Assembly (NCBI GenBank): GCA_963789785.1
Contig: CAWBNC010000034.1
Coordinates: forward strand, 1 to 64,000
DNA: 64,000 nt
Direction: 5' to 3'
Source: JAEULH01 sp963789785
Lineage (GTDB): Bacteria; Pseudomonadota; Alphaproteobacteria; Rhodospirillales; Defluviicoccaceae
Shown piece by piece: positions 34,780 to 44,582 of this stretch. Position 1 is the first letter of the stretch. Every line of letters begins with the position of its first letter. Both the position numbers and the translations under genes were made by a program. Under the pieces are notes generated by a model. The model saw only the letters and a list, made by a program, of their open reading frames with translations. It ran no database searches and was not told the DNA's origin.

Positions 34780-35195
34780 CGACGGAACTCCTGGTTGCGG
34801 ACCCGGCCCATGCCGACCGTCAGCCCTGTTGATGATGCAATGGATTCAGACACGCTTGCACCCACCACGGTCGCGAACGGCGCGAACGCGTCCCGAGGCG
34901 GCGGCACCGTGCCGACCGGAGGCCTGAGCCCGCGGATCATGAATAGGAAGGCCGCAGCGGGTGCATTTCCGGCGGCGAGCCGACAGAAGATGAACACGCC
35001 CGCGGCTTCATCGCGGCGAACATTGCCGCCGGAGCGCTTCGCCCTCAGCATACGCGGACGAGGGCGCGCGGACGCCCGGACGACCGCCGCCACGCCAACG
35101 TGCGACGTTGACCGATTACGCAGATTTCGAACAAAAGCACCCTCGCGAACGCACTCTTTTACGGCGTCCTTCTTGATTGGGTTTCGCCGCAGACC
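34780..35195. other. Intergenic region between infC and thrS
   Basis: These 416 bp lie between the thrS stop and the infC start in the operon direction. Long frames here lack ribosome-binding sites and homology. The region is probably a promoter or leader for infC; no defined riboswitch or hairpin was seen. Confidence 0.4.
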
Positions 35196-37145
35196 TTACC
35201 CTTTGGCAAGCGGACTCGCCGCTTCCTCCGCCAGTCTAGTCACCGCCGTATCAAGAGCAAGGATTTCCTGACTTTTCCCACCGAGACGGCGGATCGCCAC
35301 GGTCCGTTCGGCCTGCTCGCGACCACCGACGACGACGAGCAGCGGGACTTTCGCCAGGCTGTGTTCGCGGACCTTGTAGCCGATCTTCTCGTTGCGCGTG
35401 TCGGCCCGGCAGCGCAACCCCGCGGCTGCCAGCGTGTCGCGAACGCTCCGCGCATAGGCGTCGGCCTCGTTGGTGATCGTGGCAACGACCGCCTGGACCG
35501 GCGCCAGCCACAGCGGCAGACGACCGGCATGGTGCTCGATCAGGATCCCGACGAAGCGCTCGAACGAACCGAGGATGGCGCGGTGCAGCATCACCGGCCG
35601 ATGTTTATCGCCATCCTCGCCGACGTAGCTGGCCTCGAGCCGCTCGGGCAGGACGAAGTCGACCTGGAGGGTGCCGAGCTGCCACTCCCGGCCGATGGCG
35701 TCGCGCAGGACGAACTCGAGCTTCGGTCCGTAGAAAGCGCCTTCTCCCGGGTTGAGTACGGTTTCCAGCCCCGCCGCCGCGGTCGCCGCCTGCAACGCTT
35801 CTTCGGCCTTGTCCCAGGTCGCGTCGGCGCCTGCCCGCTTTTCGGGCCGATCGGAGAACTTGACGGTGATGTCGCTGAACCCGAGGTCGGCGTAGACCAG
35901 ACGCAGCAGGTCGCAGAAGGTTCTGGTTTCCTCGGTAATCTGGTCTTCGGTGCAGAAGATGTGCGCATCGTCCTGAACGAAGGCGCGCACCCGCATCAGC
36001 CCGTGCAGTGCGCCGGACGGCTCGTTGCGCTGGCAGGAGCCGAACTCGGCCATGCGCAGCGGCAGATCGCGGTAGCTCTTGATCCCCTGGCGGAAAATCT
36101 GGACGTGGCCGGGACAGTTCATCGGCTTGAGCGCCAGCACCTTTTCTTCCGCCTCGACGGTGAACATGTGCTCGCGGAACTTCTCCCAGTGCCCCGATCG
36201 CTCCCAAAGCGAGCGATCGAGAAGCTGCGGGGTGTTGACCTCGACGTAGCCCGCCTGCTCGAGCCTTGCGCGCATGTAGCCCTGCAGGATCCGGTACAGC
36301 GTCCAGCCGTCGGGATGCCAGAAGACCGCGCCGGCCGCCTCTTCCTGGAAATGATAAAGTCCCATTTCCCGGCCGAGGCGCCGATGATCACGCCGTTCGG
36401 CCTCTTCGAGCATATGCAGATAGGCATCGAGCTGTTCGGCGTTGGCCCAGGCCGTGCCGTAGATCCGCTGCAGCATCTCGTTGCGAGAGTTGCCGCGCCA
36501 GTAGGCGCCAGCCAGCTTGGTGAGCTTGAACGCCTTGCCGAGCCGGCCGGTGGAGGGCAGATGCGGCCCGCGGCAGAGGTCGAGCCATTCGCCCTGGCGA
36601 TAGATGCTGACCGCCTCGCCTGCGGGAATCGCGGCGATAAGCTGCGCCTTGTAGTGCTCGCCGATGGACTCGAAATGCGCGACCGCCGCGTCCCGGTCCC
36701 ACACCTCGCGAACGATCGGCTCGTTGCGGTCGACGATCTCGCGCATCCGCGCCTCGATCCGCTCAAGATCCTCGGGCGTGAATGCCTCGGCGCGGGCAAA
36801 GTCATAATAGAAGCCGTTTTCGATCGCCGGGCCGATGGTCACCTGGGTGCCGGGATAGAGCTCCTGAACCGCCTCGGCCATGACATGGGCCGCATCATGG
36901 CGCAGCAGCTCCAAGTGCGTCGCGATCCTTCCCCGTCAGCACGGCAACGCCGCGTCGCGGTCGATGACGGCGGCAAGATCGCGCAGTTCGCCGTCGACGC
37001 GGACGGCGAGCGCCGCCTTGGCGAGACCTGGGCCAATGTCGGCTGCAATCTCGGCGCCGCTGCGCGGGCGGTCATAGCTGCGCACGCTCCCGTCAGGCAG
37101 CGTTATGCGCACGCAGGCAAGGGCTTGATGATCGCGGTCATTCAC
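35196..37145 (-). CDS. thrS: Threonyl-tRNA synthetase, one frameshift
   Basis: The first 69 codons (MNDRDHQALACVRITLPDGS, the TGS domain) are in one frame and the rest in another; the break is at about 36940, in a short repetitive run. Beyond it are the editing domain (ELLRHDAAHVMAEAVQELYP), the class II catalytic core with the zinc-binding Cys in ALKPMNCPGHVQIF, and the anticodon-binding domain near the C-terminus (IEHHAGRLPLWLAPVQAVVA). About 650 residues, as usual. It charges tRNA-Thr, and a tRNA-Thr(GGT) gene is at 15.2 kb. Confidence 0.92.
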
Positions 37146-37286
37146 CGGCTTTCGCTCATCCTCGGCCAGGGGTGGAAGCGCGGGTGCAATCTAGGAGGGT
37201 GCGGCGGCAAGTCAAGGGCCCGGGAGTGCAGCGTGACTGCGGCGATATACCGGGACGCGGGAACCTCGGCGGGCAGGAAGACAGGA

Positions 37287-38784
37287 TCAAAAGCGGAAAC
37301 CGGCGACGACCTTGGCGATGTACTCGGACTGCCAGCCTGTCGGGTCCTCGGCAAAGTGGCTTTCCAGCCGGCCGAGGGCGAAGACGTCCTCGCCCCAGTC
37401 GGCGAACGTATCCTCGCCGAGCAGTTCGACCGCATCGAGTTCGGCGGCCAGCCCCCAGCGCAGTGCCGGGGCGTAGGTGTAGGTCGCGGTGCGGCCATAG
37501 GCAACGGAGCCTTCCAGACGCTGACCGAACAGCGCCGCGGCCAGGGCGCCGCCGTAGTCCATCGCCGCGTCCCCATCCACGGTGTCTGCGACGTCTTGCC
37601 GCTCCGAATAGAGGCGCCCGAACAGGCGGACGCCGCCGGCGTCGATATCGAGCGAGAGACCGAGGCGCTGCGACGGCAGGAGACCCGAATTCTCAAGCGC
37701 GCTTGTGTCGGCCATCCGCCCGCTGACGTCGATCCCGGCGGATGTCACGTCTTCACGCCACAGCATGTTAATGCCCCAGCCCGCCGTCGCATTGTGCAGC
37801 CGGTTCGACGCGAAGCCGTCGTCATAGTCCTCAAGGTCGGTGCGGACGCTGCCGCGTAAGGTGATAAAGTTTGGAACGAACACGCCGCCGACGGGCGCTT
37901 CGAGCGAGACCCGCCCGGTGTACTCGTCATAATGCCGGGTCGCCTGCCGCTCATTCTCGTTTAGATTGTCACGGCCCCGCCGGTAATCCAACCGCACACC
38001 GACGATATCGGAGCGCACGCCGGCGCCCAGATTCCAAGCTCGCGCGTCCGGCGATAGCTCCGTACCCGAGCCGGCGGCAAAGCCCGCGTCGGCCTCGGCA
38101 TAGCTCAGGCTGGCAAACACCTCGCCGTCCTCGCCGAAGCGGAGCGGCGCGACCTCGACTTCGTGCTGCTGCGCCATTGGTGCGGTACCCTCGTCGGTCG
38201 GCGCATCCATTCCCAGCGACGACTTGACCTTGACCCGATCGTCGAGACCGCTCAGCCAGAAGGACGACCCCGTCACGTTGCGCGTCGTCCGCTGGCCGTC
38301 GTACGGCGAAGCCGGCGTCTCCGCCGCATACATGTTCAACGCGGTGCCGGCCCTGACCGGGCCGCCGTCCGGAGCCTCGACTTCGGCATCGAAAAAATGT
38401 TCGGCGGCGAAAGGATCGCCGTCCAGCCGCCGCCACGGGTTCCAGTCCTCAGTACGGGCATAGGACAGCCGGGCGCGGCTTTCGCTGCCGCCCACACCGA
38501 CCTGCTCGCCGCAGCCGGCATAGCCCCCGTGCACCGCCGGGTTCCTGCCGCCAAGCGACAGCGCGCCGGCGGTCCGCTCGACCGAAAGCGAGTTCGGGAT
38601 GAGGTGTGCGCTTGCCTTCGCCGCCACCCGACGGTCGCCGAGGCAGCCGGAGGCGGACATCGGGCTCCAGCAACCGCGAGCCGGCGTCGAGATCCTCGAT
38701 ACACAACGACGACTGGCCGCGCGCCGCTTGCGGAACGGCACCCACCAGGGCCAGCGCGACGACGGCCCATGTTCCCCTGTGCAC
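37287..38784 (-). CDS. Outer-membrane beta-barrel-like protein, one frameshift
   Basis: The start at ATG 38784 gives a signal peptide (GTWAVVALALVGAVPQAARG, cleavage near residue 23). The frame then shifts at about 38650 and continues to a C-terminal Phe (YIAKVVAGFRF), the mark of BAM-assembled barrels. Alternating amphipathic strands are seen throughout the second half (residues about 200-500), for example LSLDIDAGGVRLFGRLYSE. About 500 residues. The family is not recognised; a porin or cellulose/curli-type barrel cannot be told apart here. Confidence 0.65.
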
Positions 38785-39044
38785 CCTGCTTCACGCCCCT
38801 CAAGTACCTCGAAACGACAGATACCCGCAGGGCGCCTTTTTCTTTTACCGTACGCAAAATCGCGGTCGGCGTCCAGATGAGGATAACCCATGGTGCATGC
38901 TGCACAGCCAATTTCTCTGCATGCGTGTCATAAATGCGACCAGCTCGCGCCGCTGCAACGGCTATGGTACCGGCCGCGCCTCCGGTGCTACGGTCCGCGG
39001 CGGCATCGGTAGGCTACCGGCATCCATGGGCATCGGAGCGCGAC

Positions 39045-39833
39045 ATGAACGAGGACGACATCGCGCCGCCGCGCCAGCTTGTACGTGAGGACGGAGCGAC
39101 CGTCGCCTACCACCGTACCGCTGGCGCCAGCCCCGGCGTTGTCTTTCTCACCGGTTACATGTCCGACATGACCGGCGGCAAGGCGACCCGGATCGAGGCC
39201 TTTTGCCGGGACCGCGGCCGAGCCTTCGTCCGCTTCGACTACCTCGGCCATGGCGCCTCGTCGGGGCGGTTCGTCGACGGCACGATCGGCCGCTGGGCTG
39301 AAGACGCGGTCGCCGTGCTCGACGCTCTGACCGACGGCCCGCAGATCCTCGTCGGGTCAAGCCTCGGCGGCTGGATCATGCTGCTTGCGGCGCTGCGCCG
39401 CCCGGAGCGCATCGCCGGGCTGGTCGGCACCGCCGCCGCGCCCGATTTCACCGAAGACCTGATCATCCCCTCGCTCAGCGCCGAGCAGCGCGCGCAGCTC
39501 GACATCGACGGCGTCGTACCGGTCTACAGCCCGTACGACCCCGAGCCGACGCCGGTGACCCGGCGGATCCTTGAGGACGGCCGCGATCATCTGGTGCTGC
39601 GCGAGGAGATCGCCATCGACTGCCCCGTACGCCTGATCCACGGCATGCAGGATCCGGACGTGCCATGGCAGACGGCGCTGCGCCTAGCCGACCGGCTCCG
39701 CTCGCCGGATGTCGAAGTCCAGCTGGTCAAGGCTGGCGACCACCGCCTATCCGAGGCGCGCGACCTGGACCGGCTGTGCGCCACGCTCGAAGCCCTTCTC
39801 AGGCAGCTGGAGGGCGGTGTTTTAACCAGCTGA
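39045..39833 (+). CDS. Alpha/beta hydrolase
   Basis: 262 residues from ATG 39045, which follows GGAG by 7 bases; the frame is open upstream but the leader is not protein-like. The fold is clear: GVVFLTGYMSDMTGGKA, then the nucleophile elbow ILVGSSLGGWIMLLAALRRP, the acid in HGMQDPDVPW and the His in KAGDHRLSEARDLD. It resembles ABHD10-like esterases. It overlaps the slipin gene by 12 bases in convergent orientation. Confidence 0.85.
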   Translation: MNEDDIAPPRQLVREDGATVAYHRTAGASPGVVFLTGYMSDMTGGKATRIEAFCRDRGRAFVRFDYLGHGASSGRFVDGTIGRWAEDAVAVLDALTDGPQILVGSSLGGWIMLLAALRRPERIAGLVGTAAAPDFTEDLIIPSLSAEQRAQLDIDGVVPVYSPYDPEPTPVTRRILEDGRDHLVLREEIAIDCPVRLIHGMQDPDVPWQTALRLADRLRSPDVEVQLVKAGDHRLSEARDLDRLCATLEALLRQLEGGVLTS

Positions 39834-40628
39834 GGCCTCATCATCCTTGCCTTTGCCCCCGCTCTGCGCCTTGGCGCCGCCGCGGCCGAAGGCGTCGATA
39901 AATTCGAGCGGCAGCGGGAACAGGATCAGCGAGGTCCGGTCGCTGGCCAAAGACTGCATCGTCGTCAGATAGCGGAGCTGGATGGCCTGGGGCTGCGAAG
40001 ACAGGATCTGGGCGGCCTCGCGGAAGCGCTCGGATGCCTGCAGCTCGCCCTCGGCGTCGATGACCTTGGCCCGTCGCCCGCGCTCGGCTTCCGCCTGACG
40101 GGCGATGGCGCGGATCATGCTTTCGTCGAGATCGACCCGCTTGAGCTCGACGTTGGCGACCTTGATCCCCCAGGCCTCGGTCTGAACGTCGAGAATGCGG
40201 GCGATGTCGGCGTTCAGCTTGTCGCGCTCGGCCAGCATTTCGTCGAGGTCGTGCTGACCGAGAACCGAACGCAGCGTCGTCTGGGCGAGCTGGCTGGTCG
40301 CGGCCTCGTAGTTCTCGACCTGGATCACCGCCTTCTCCGCGCCGATCACCCGGTAGTAGACGACGGCATTGACCCGCACCGAGACGTTGTCGCGGGAGAT
40401 GACGTCCTGCTGCGGCACGTCGAGAACGCGGGTGCGCAGGTCCATCCGGACCATCTGCTGGATGACCGGAAAGATCAGGATCAGGCCCGGTCCCTTCACC
40501 TTCCAGAAGCGGCCGAGCATGAAGACGACCCCGCGTTCGTACTCGCGCAGGATCTTGATCGAGGAGATCAGGATGAAGACGAGGATGAAGAGCGGAACGA
40601 TCCAGGCCTGGCTGAGAATGGTCGACAT
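39822..40628 (-). CDS. Slipin (SPFH/band 7 membrane protein)
   Basis: 268 residues from ATG 40628, 8 bases after GGAGG; GTG 40631 is an alternative. One N-terminal membrane segment (WIVPLFILVFILISSIKILR) anchors it; the SPFH domain follows (GPGLILIFPVIQQMVRMDLR, VQVENYEAATSQLAQTTLRS-like segments and NVELKRVDLDESMIRAIARQ). Slipins scaffold membrane microdomains. The gene overlaps the NfeD gene stop (TGATG), the classic NfeD-slipin pair. Confidence 0.92.
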   Translation of the reverse strand: MSTILSQAWIVPLFILVFILISSIKILREYERGVVFMLGRFWKVKGPGLILIFPVIQQMVRMDLRTRVLDVPQQDVISRDNVSVRVNAVVYYRVIGAEKAVIQVENYEAATSQLAQTTLRSVLGQHDLDEMLAERDKLNADIARILDVQTEAWGIKVANVELKRVDLDESMIRAIARQAEAERGRRAKVIDAEGELQASERFREAAQILSSQPQAIQLRYLTTMQSLASDRTSLILFPLPLEFIDAFGRGGAKAQSGGKGKDDEASAG

Positions 40629-42058
40629 CACTGCGCCTCCTTCTGTTTTCTGGCCGGTTCGACCACGACGGTCAGGCCGTCGAGTTCGACCACCCGGATC
40701 TGCTGGCCGGGGCTGAGCGCTTTGCGCGCCCGCGCGCTCCAGACTTCGCCGTGAACGCGCACCGTGCCGTCATGGCGGTCCCAGGTAAGCACCGTCCCCG
40801 TGATGCCGATCATGCCTTCCTCGCCGGAGACGACGGCGCGACGGCGCGCCCGCACGGCGACGGCGAGCAGGATCGTGAACAGGCCGCCGCTGACAAGAGC
40901 GACGCCGGCGATCAGCTCCCAGGCAACGGTAAAGCCCGGAACATCCTCTTTCATCAGCATGATCGAGCCGACGACAAGCGCAACGATGCCGCCGAACCCA
41001 AGGGCGCCGAAGGAGGGGACGAAGGCTTCGGCGACCAGCATCGCCACGCCGAGCAGGGCCAGCGCGACGCCGGCGTAGTTAACCGGCAGGGCCTGGAAGG
41101 CATAGAGCGCGAGCAGCAGGCAGATCGCGCCGACCACGCCGGGGGCGACCATCCCGGGGCTGAAGAACTCGAACAGCAGCCCGTAGATGCCGATCAGCAT
41201 CAGGATGTAGGCGACGTTCGGATTGGTGATGACGCCGAGAAGCTCGGTGCGCCAGTCCGGCTCGACCGTGACCACGCTCGCGCCGGCGGTTTGCAGACGC
41301 ACCTCCCGGCCCTCGACGCTGACCGTGCGGCCGTCTATTTTGTCGAGGAGATCCGGTACGTTGGCGGCGATGAGGTCGATAACGTTAAGCTTGAGCGCCT
41401 CTTCGGCGGAGAGGCTCGCCGCCTCGCGCACCGCCTTTTCGGCCCAGTCGACGTTGCGCCCGCGCATCTGCGCCAGACTGCGGATATAAGCGATCGCGTC
41501 GCTGCGCGTCTTGTCGCCGATATCGGGCGGCTTTATCGGCTTGCTTGCCTGTTTCGCGCCCTCCTCGGCCTTGTCGCCGCCACCGGCTTTTTTCTCTCCC
41601 GGCTGCGGCTGATCGTCGCCGCCGGATGGGGCGCCGCCGCCGATCTGCAACGGCGTGGCAGCGCCGAGATTGGTCCCGGGTGCCATTGCCGCGACGTGGC
41701 TGGCGTAGGTGATGTAGGTTCCGGCGCTGGCGGCGCGCGCCCCGCTCGGCGCGACGAACGCGACTACAGGCAGCGGCGAGGCGAGGATGGCGCGGATGAT
41801 CTCGCGCATGGCGCTGTCAAGCCCGCCCGGCGTATCGATCCTAAGGACGACGAGCCGGGCGCCACCTTCGGCTGCTTTCTTCAGGCCGCGGACGACGTAG
41901 TCGCTGGTCGCCGGTCCGATCGGCCCTTCGATCGACAGGACGATCACGGCCCCTGACGCCTGCGTCTCATCGCCACCGGCCAGGGCGAGCGCGGCGGGGA
42001 GCGCCAGCAGGACAAAGACCAGCGCCGGCAGGCGCCAGCGCAACAGAGCTGCAGCCAT
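40628..42058 (-). CDS. NfeD1-type membrane serine protease (ClpP class)
   Basis: 476 residues with a signal peptide (ALLRWRLPALVFVLLALPAA). The protease domain shows RIDTPGGLDSAMREII, VAFVAPSGARAASAGTYITY (catalytic Ser) and the downstream Lys in DWAEKAVREAASLSAEEALK. Three to four C-terminal membrane helices and a NfeD OB-fold (TGTVLTWDRHDGTVRVHGEV) follow. Long NfeD proteins cleave the hydrophobic C-terminus of the neighbouring slipin. Confidence 0.92.
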   Translation of the reverse strand: MAAALLRWRLPALVFVLLALPAALALAGGDETQASGAVIVLSIEGPIGPATSDYVVRGLKKAAEGGARLVVLRIDTPGGLDSAMREIIRAILASPLPVVAFVAPSGARAASAGTYITYASHVAAMAPGTNLGAATPLQIGGGAPSGGDDQPQPGEKKAGGGDKAEEGAKQASKPIKPPDIGDKTRSDAIAYIRSLAQMRGRNVDWAEKAVREAASLSAEEALKLNVIDLIAANVPDLLDKIDGRTVSVEGREVRLQTAGASVVTVEPDWRTELLGVITNPNVAYILMLIGIYGLLFEFFSPGMVAPGVVGAICLLLALYAFQALPVNYAGVALALLGVAMLVAEAFVPSFGALGFGGIVALVVGSIMLMKEDVPGFTVAWELIAGVALVSGGLFTILLAVAVRARRRAVVSGEEGMIGITGTVLTWDRHDGTVRVHGEVWSARARKALSPGQQIRVVELDGLTVVVEPARKQKEAQ

Positions 42059-42090
42059 CCGTCATCCTCGCGACGCGCGCACCCGCGTTG

Positions 42091-42663
42091 TCAAGCCGCC
42101 TGAAGCACGCCGGCGCACCAGGTGCGAACCGCCCTCCGATTAACCTTCGACGCATAATCGCACAAGCCAGCGTACGCCGACACCATCTCGCCAAGGATCG
42201 AAGCTGGCGTCGCCGGAGCCAGCGCAAGGGCGCCCTCGCTGTCGCCTGCGCCCGTGCTGACGGTCATGCGCGCCTTGCGGGCGAGGCTGCGCATCTGACG
42301 GTTTTCGGCCAGACAGTAGACGACGGCCGACCGGACGCCGCGATTGCGGGTAAAATCAACGGCCCTGAGCAGGAGCGCAGCACCGATACTACAGCGGCGA
42401 TGGTCGGCATCGACGCTGAAGGCGAACTCGGCGACATTGCGCGTGCACAGGGCGACGTGGACGGCGCCGATAACCTTCAGCTCGGCATTGAAGTGGGCGA
42501 GGATCACATCGTGTGACGGCTGCAGGCCATTGACATAGCCGCGCACGGCATCGTCGTCGCGCGGATAGCCGAAACGAAGCCGCCGGTCCTCTGGGCCGAG
42601 GCGAAGCAGATGGTCGCGATAAAGCGCCAGCTCGAATGGCATGAGAACGCGGACCGGGTGCAT
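42091..42663 (-). CDS. GNAT-family N-acetyltransferase
   Basis: 190 residues. The GNAT acetyl-CoA-binding region is recognisable: AEFAFSVDADHRRCSIGAAL followed by LLRAVDFTRNRGVRSAVVYC and LAENRQMRSLARKARM. The substrate is unknown. The N-terminus (MHPVRVLMPFELALYRDHLL) suggests a type found in proteobacterial envelope or stress loci. Stands alone between the NfeD/slipin pair and the gad islet. Confidence 0.72.
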   Translation of the reverse strand: MHPVRVLMPFELALYRDHLLRLGPEDRRLRFGYPRDDDAVRGYVNGLQPSHDVILAHFNAELKVIGAVHVALCTRNVAEFAFSVDADHRRCSIGAALLLRAVDFTRNRGVRSAVVYCLAENRQMRSLARKARMTVSTGAGDSEGALALAPATPASILGEMVSAYAGLCDYASKVNRRAVRTWCAGVLQAA

Positions 42664-42780
42664 GGCAGCTCCGACTTATGTTGCACTGCACAATAGTACA
42701 AGTCGAAACGTTCAGATGTGATGAACAGATCGGTATCGCCGGCGATGCGGCGCGCGACGTTGCCCTGCAGGCCGCTGTCC

Positions 42781-42880
42781 TCAGCGCAGCTTTGACACGC
42801 GGTCGGCGCGGCGCGTTGTCTCGGGAAGGCGAAATTGCGTGGTGCACTGCAGCACCAGATCGATCTGCAACGGCAACTGG
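42781..42880 (-). pseudogene. Relic of an nfi (endonuclease V) 3-prime end
   Basis: The minus strand reads LPLQIDLVLQCTTQFRLPET then TRRADRVSKLR and a stop, against the intact nfi ending LPTAIALVLQCTTRFRLPET TRRADRLSKMREIAAV at 45980-46090. A 29-bp block (42799-42827) is identical to 46013-46041. Upstream of this piece the similarity ends. Confidence 0.75.
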
Positions 42881-43021
42881 CATGGCATCGGCGAGATCGT
42901 CGGCGAAAGATATCGTTCGTTAACCGCGAAATTGTTGATGTCGCTTGGGAGGATGTGGGTGGAGTGCCCCCCGACGTGCTAACGTTGCGCATCTTCGAAG
43001 AAGGGCGGGAGGAGCGAAATC

Positions 43022-44419
43022 ATGGCACTGCATTCGAAGGATGACGTGCGGGCCGGCCTCCTGGACGACATTTACGCGTCGGCTGATCTATCGGTCAGCC
43101 TGCCGAAGTACAGATTTCCGGAAGAGGAGCACGCGCCGCGCCATGCCTACAGCGTCATCCACGACGAGCTGATGCTGGACGGCAACTCGCGCCAGAACCT
43201 CGCGACGTTCTGCCAGACCTGGGCTGAACCCGAGGTGCACCAGCTGATGGACGAGTGCCTCGACAAGAACATGATCGACAAGGACGAGTATCCGCAGACG
43301 GCTGAGATCGAAGCGCGCTGCGTCCACATGCTGGCGGATCTGTGGAACGCGCCCGACGCAGCGAACACCCTGGGATGCTCGACGACCGGCTCCAGCGAGG
43401 CGGCAATGCTCGGTGGCATGGCGATGAAATGGCGCTGGCGGGAGAGAATGAGGGCGCAAGGCAGGCCGACCAACAGACCGAACCTGGTCACCGGGCCAGT
43501 GCAAATCTGCTGGCACAAGTTCGCCCGCTACTGGGACGTCGAGCACCGGGAGATTCCGATGGAGCACGGTCGGCTGCTGATGACGCCGGAGCAAGTGCTG
43601 AGGCGGTGCGACGAGAATACGATCGGCGTCGTCCCCACCCTCGGAGTGACCTTCACCTGCGACTACGAACCGGTCGCGGCCGTCGCCGATGCGCTTGACC
43701 AACTGCAACGCGACCGAGGACTCGACATTCCGGTTCACGTCGACGGCGCCAGCGGCGGTTTCCTCGCACCGTTCTGTGCGCCCGGAATGCACTGGGATTT
43801 CCGAGTACCCCGCGTCAAGTCGATCAACACCTCGGGGCACAAGTTCGGGCTATCGCCGCTGGGCGTTGGCTGGGTGGTCTGGCGCGAAGCTAGCGACCTC
43901 CCACGCGACCTTATCTTCGATGTCAACTACCTGGGCGGCAACATGCCCACCTTCGCCCTCAACTTCTCGCGGCCAGGCGGCCAGATCGTCTGCCAGTATT
44001 ACAACTTTCTCCGGCTCGGCAAGGAAGGCTACCGCAAGATCCACATGGCCTGCTACGACACGGCGCGATACATGGCCGATGAGATCGCCAAGCTCGGGCC
44101 GTTCGAGATCATCTACGGCGGCGATCCCGAGCAGGGCATCCCGGCGGTGTCCTGGAAAATCAAGGATGGCAGCGACCCGGGGTTCACCCTCTACGACCTG
44201 GCGGACCGTCTCGCCCGCCACGGCTGGCAGGTTCCCGCCTATCCGCTCGAGCCCGACTGCCAGGATCTGGTGATCCAGCGCATTCTGGTCCGCCACGGCG
44301 TGAGCAGAGACCTGGGGGCGCTGCTGGTCGAGGATTTCAAGCTTTGCCTCGCCCATTTCGATGCCCATCCGATCACCTCGCCGATGACCGCCGATAAGGC
44401 GGGCGGCTTCCACCACTAG
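43022..44419 (+). CDS. gadB: Glutamate decarboxylase
   Basis: PLP enzyme converting glutamate to GABA while consuming a proton, an acid-resistance reaction in the cytoplasm. 465 residues, the usual length. Seen: LGCSTTGSSEAAMLGGMAMK, VDGASGGFLAPF with the PLP-ring Asp region, and the PLP Lys in SINTSGHKFGLSPLG. GGAGGAG precedes the ATG. The N-terminal region resembles the helix that governs pH-dependent activity in E. coli GadB. Next to a permease, as in GadBC systems. Confidence 0.93.
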   Translation: MALHSKDDVRAGLLDDIYASADLSVSLPKYRFPEEEHAPRHAYSVIHDELMLDGNSRQNLATFCQTWAEPEVHQLMDECLDKNMIDKDEYPQTAEIEARCVHMLADLWNAPDAANTLGCSTTGSSEAAMLGGMAMKWRWRERMRAQGRPTNRPNLVTGPVQICWHKFARYWDVEHREIPMEHGRLLMTPEQVLRRCDENTIGVVPTLGVTFTCDYEPVAAVADALDQLQRDRGLDIPVHVDGASGGFLAPFCAPGMHWDFRVPRVKSINTSGHKFGLSPLGVGWVVWREASDLPRDLIFDVNYLGGNMPTFALNFSRPGGQIVCQYYNFLRLGKEGYRKIHMACYDTARYMADEIAKLGPFEIIYGGDPEQGIPAVSWKIKDGSDPGFTLYDLADRLARHGWQVPAYPLEPDCQDLVIQRILVRHGVSRDLGALLVEDFKLCLAHFDAHPITSPMTADKAGGFHH

Positions 44420-44582
44420 GCCCGGCGCCACCAGGCCCACCCGGAACCAAGTACATAGATAACGAAGACGCCGCTTTCGTCAAAACCAATTAAACCAGTG
44501 ATCTCTAGAATAATGGCTGAGCGGGCATGGCGATGATGGGTGTCGAAGTCGATCGGGTTCGATGTATTGGAGTAAGCACCTG

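Noticed and set aside
34776..35093. 105-codon frame between thrS and infC
   Set aside because: No ribosome-binding site, no recognisable composition or domain, and it overlaps the likely infC leader.
42664..43021. Glutamate-responsive leader upstream of gadB
   Set aside because: No conserved structure seen; most of the region is the nfi relic.
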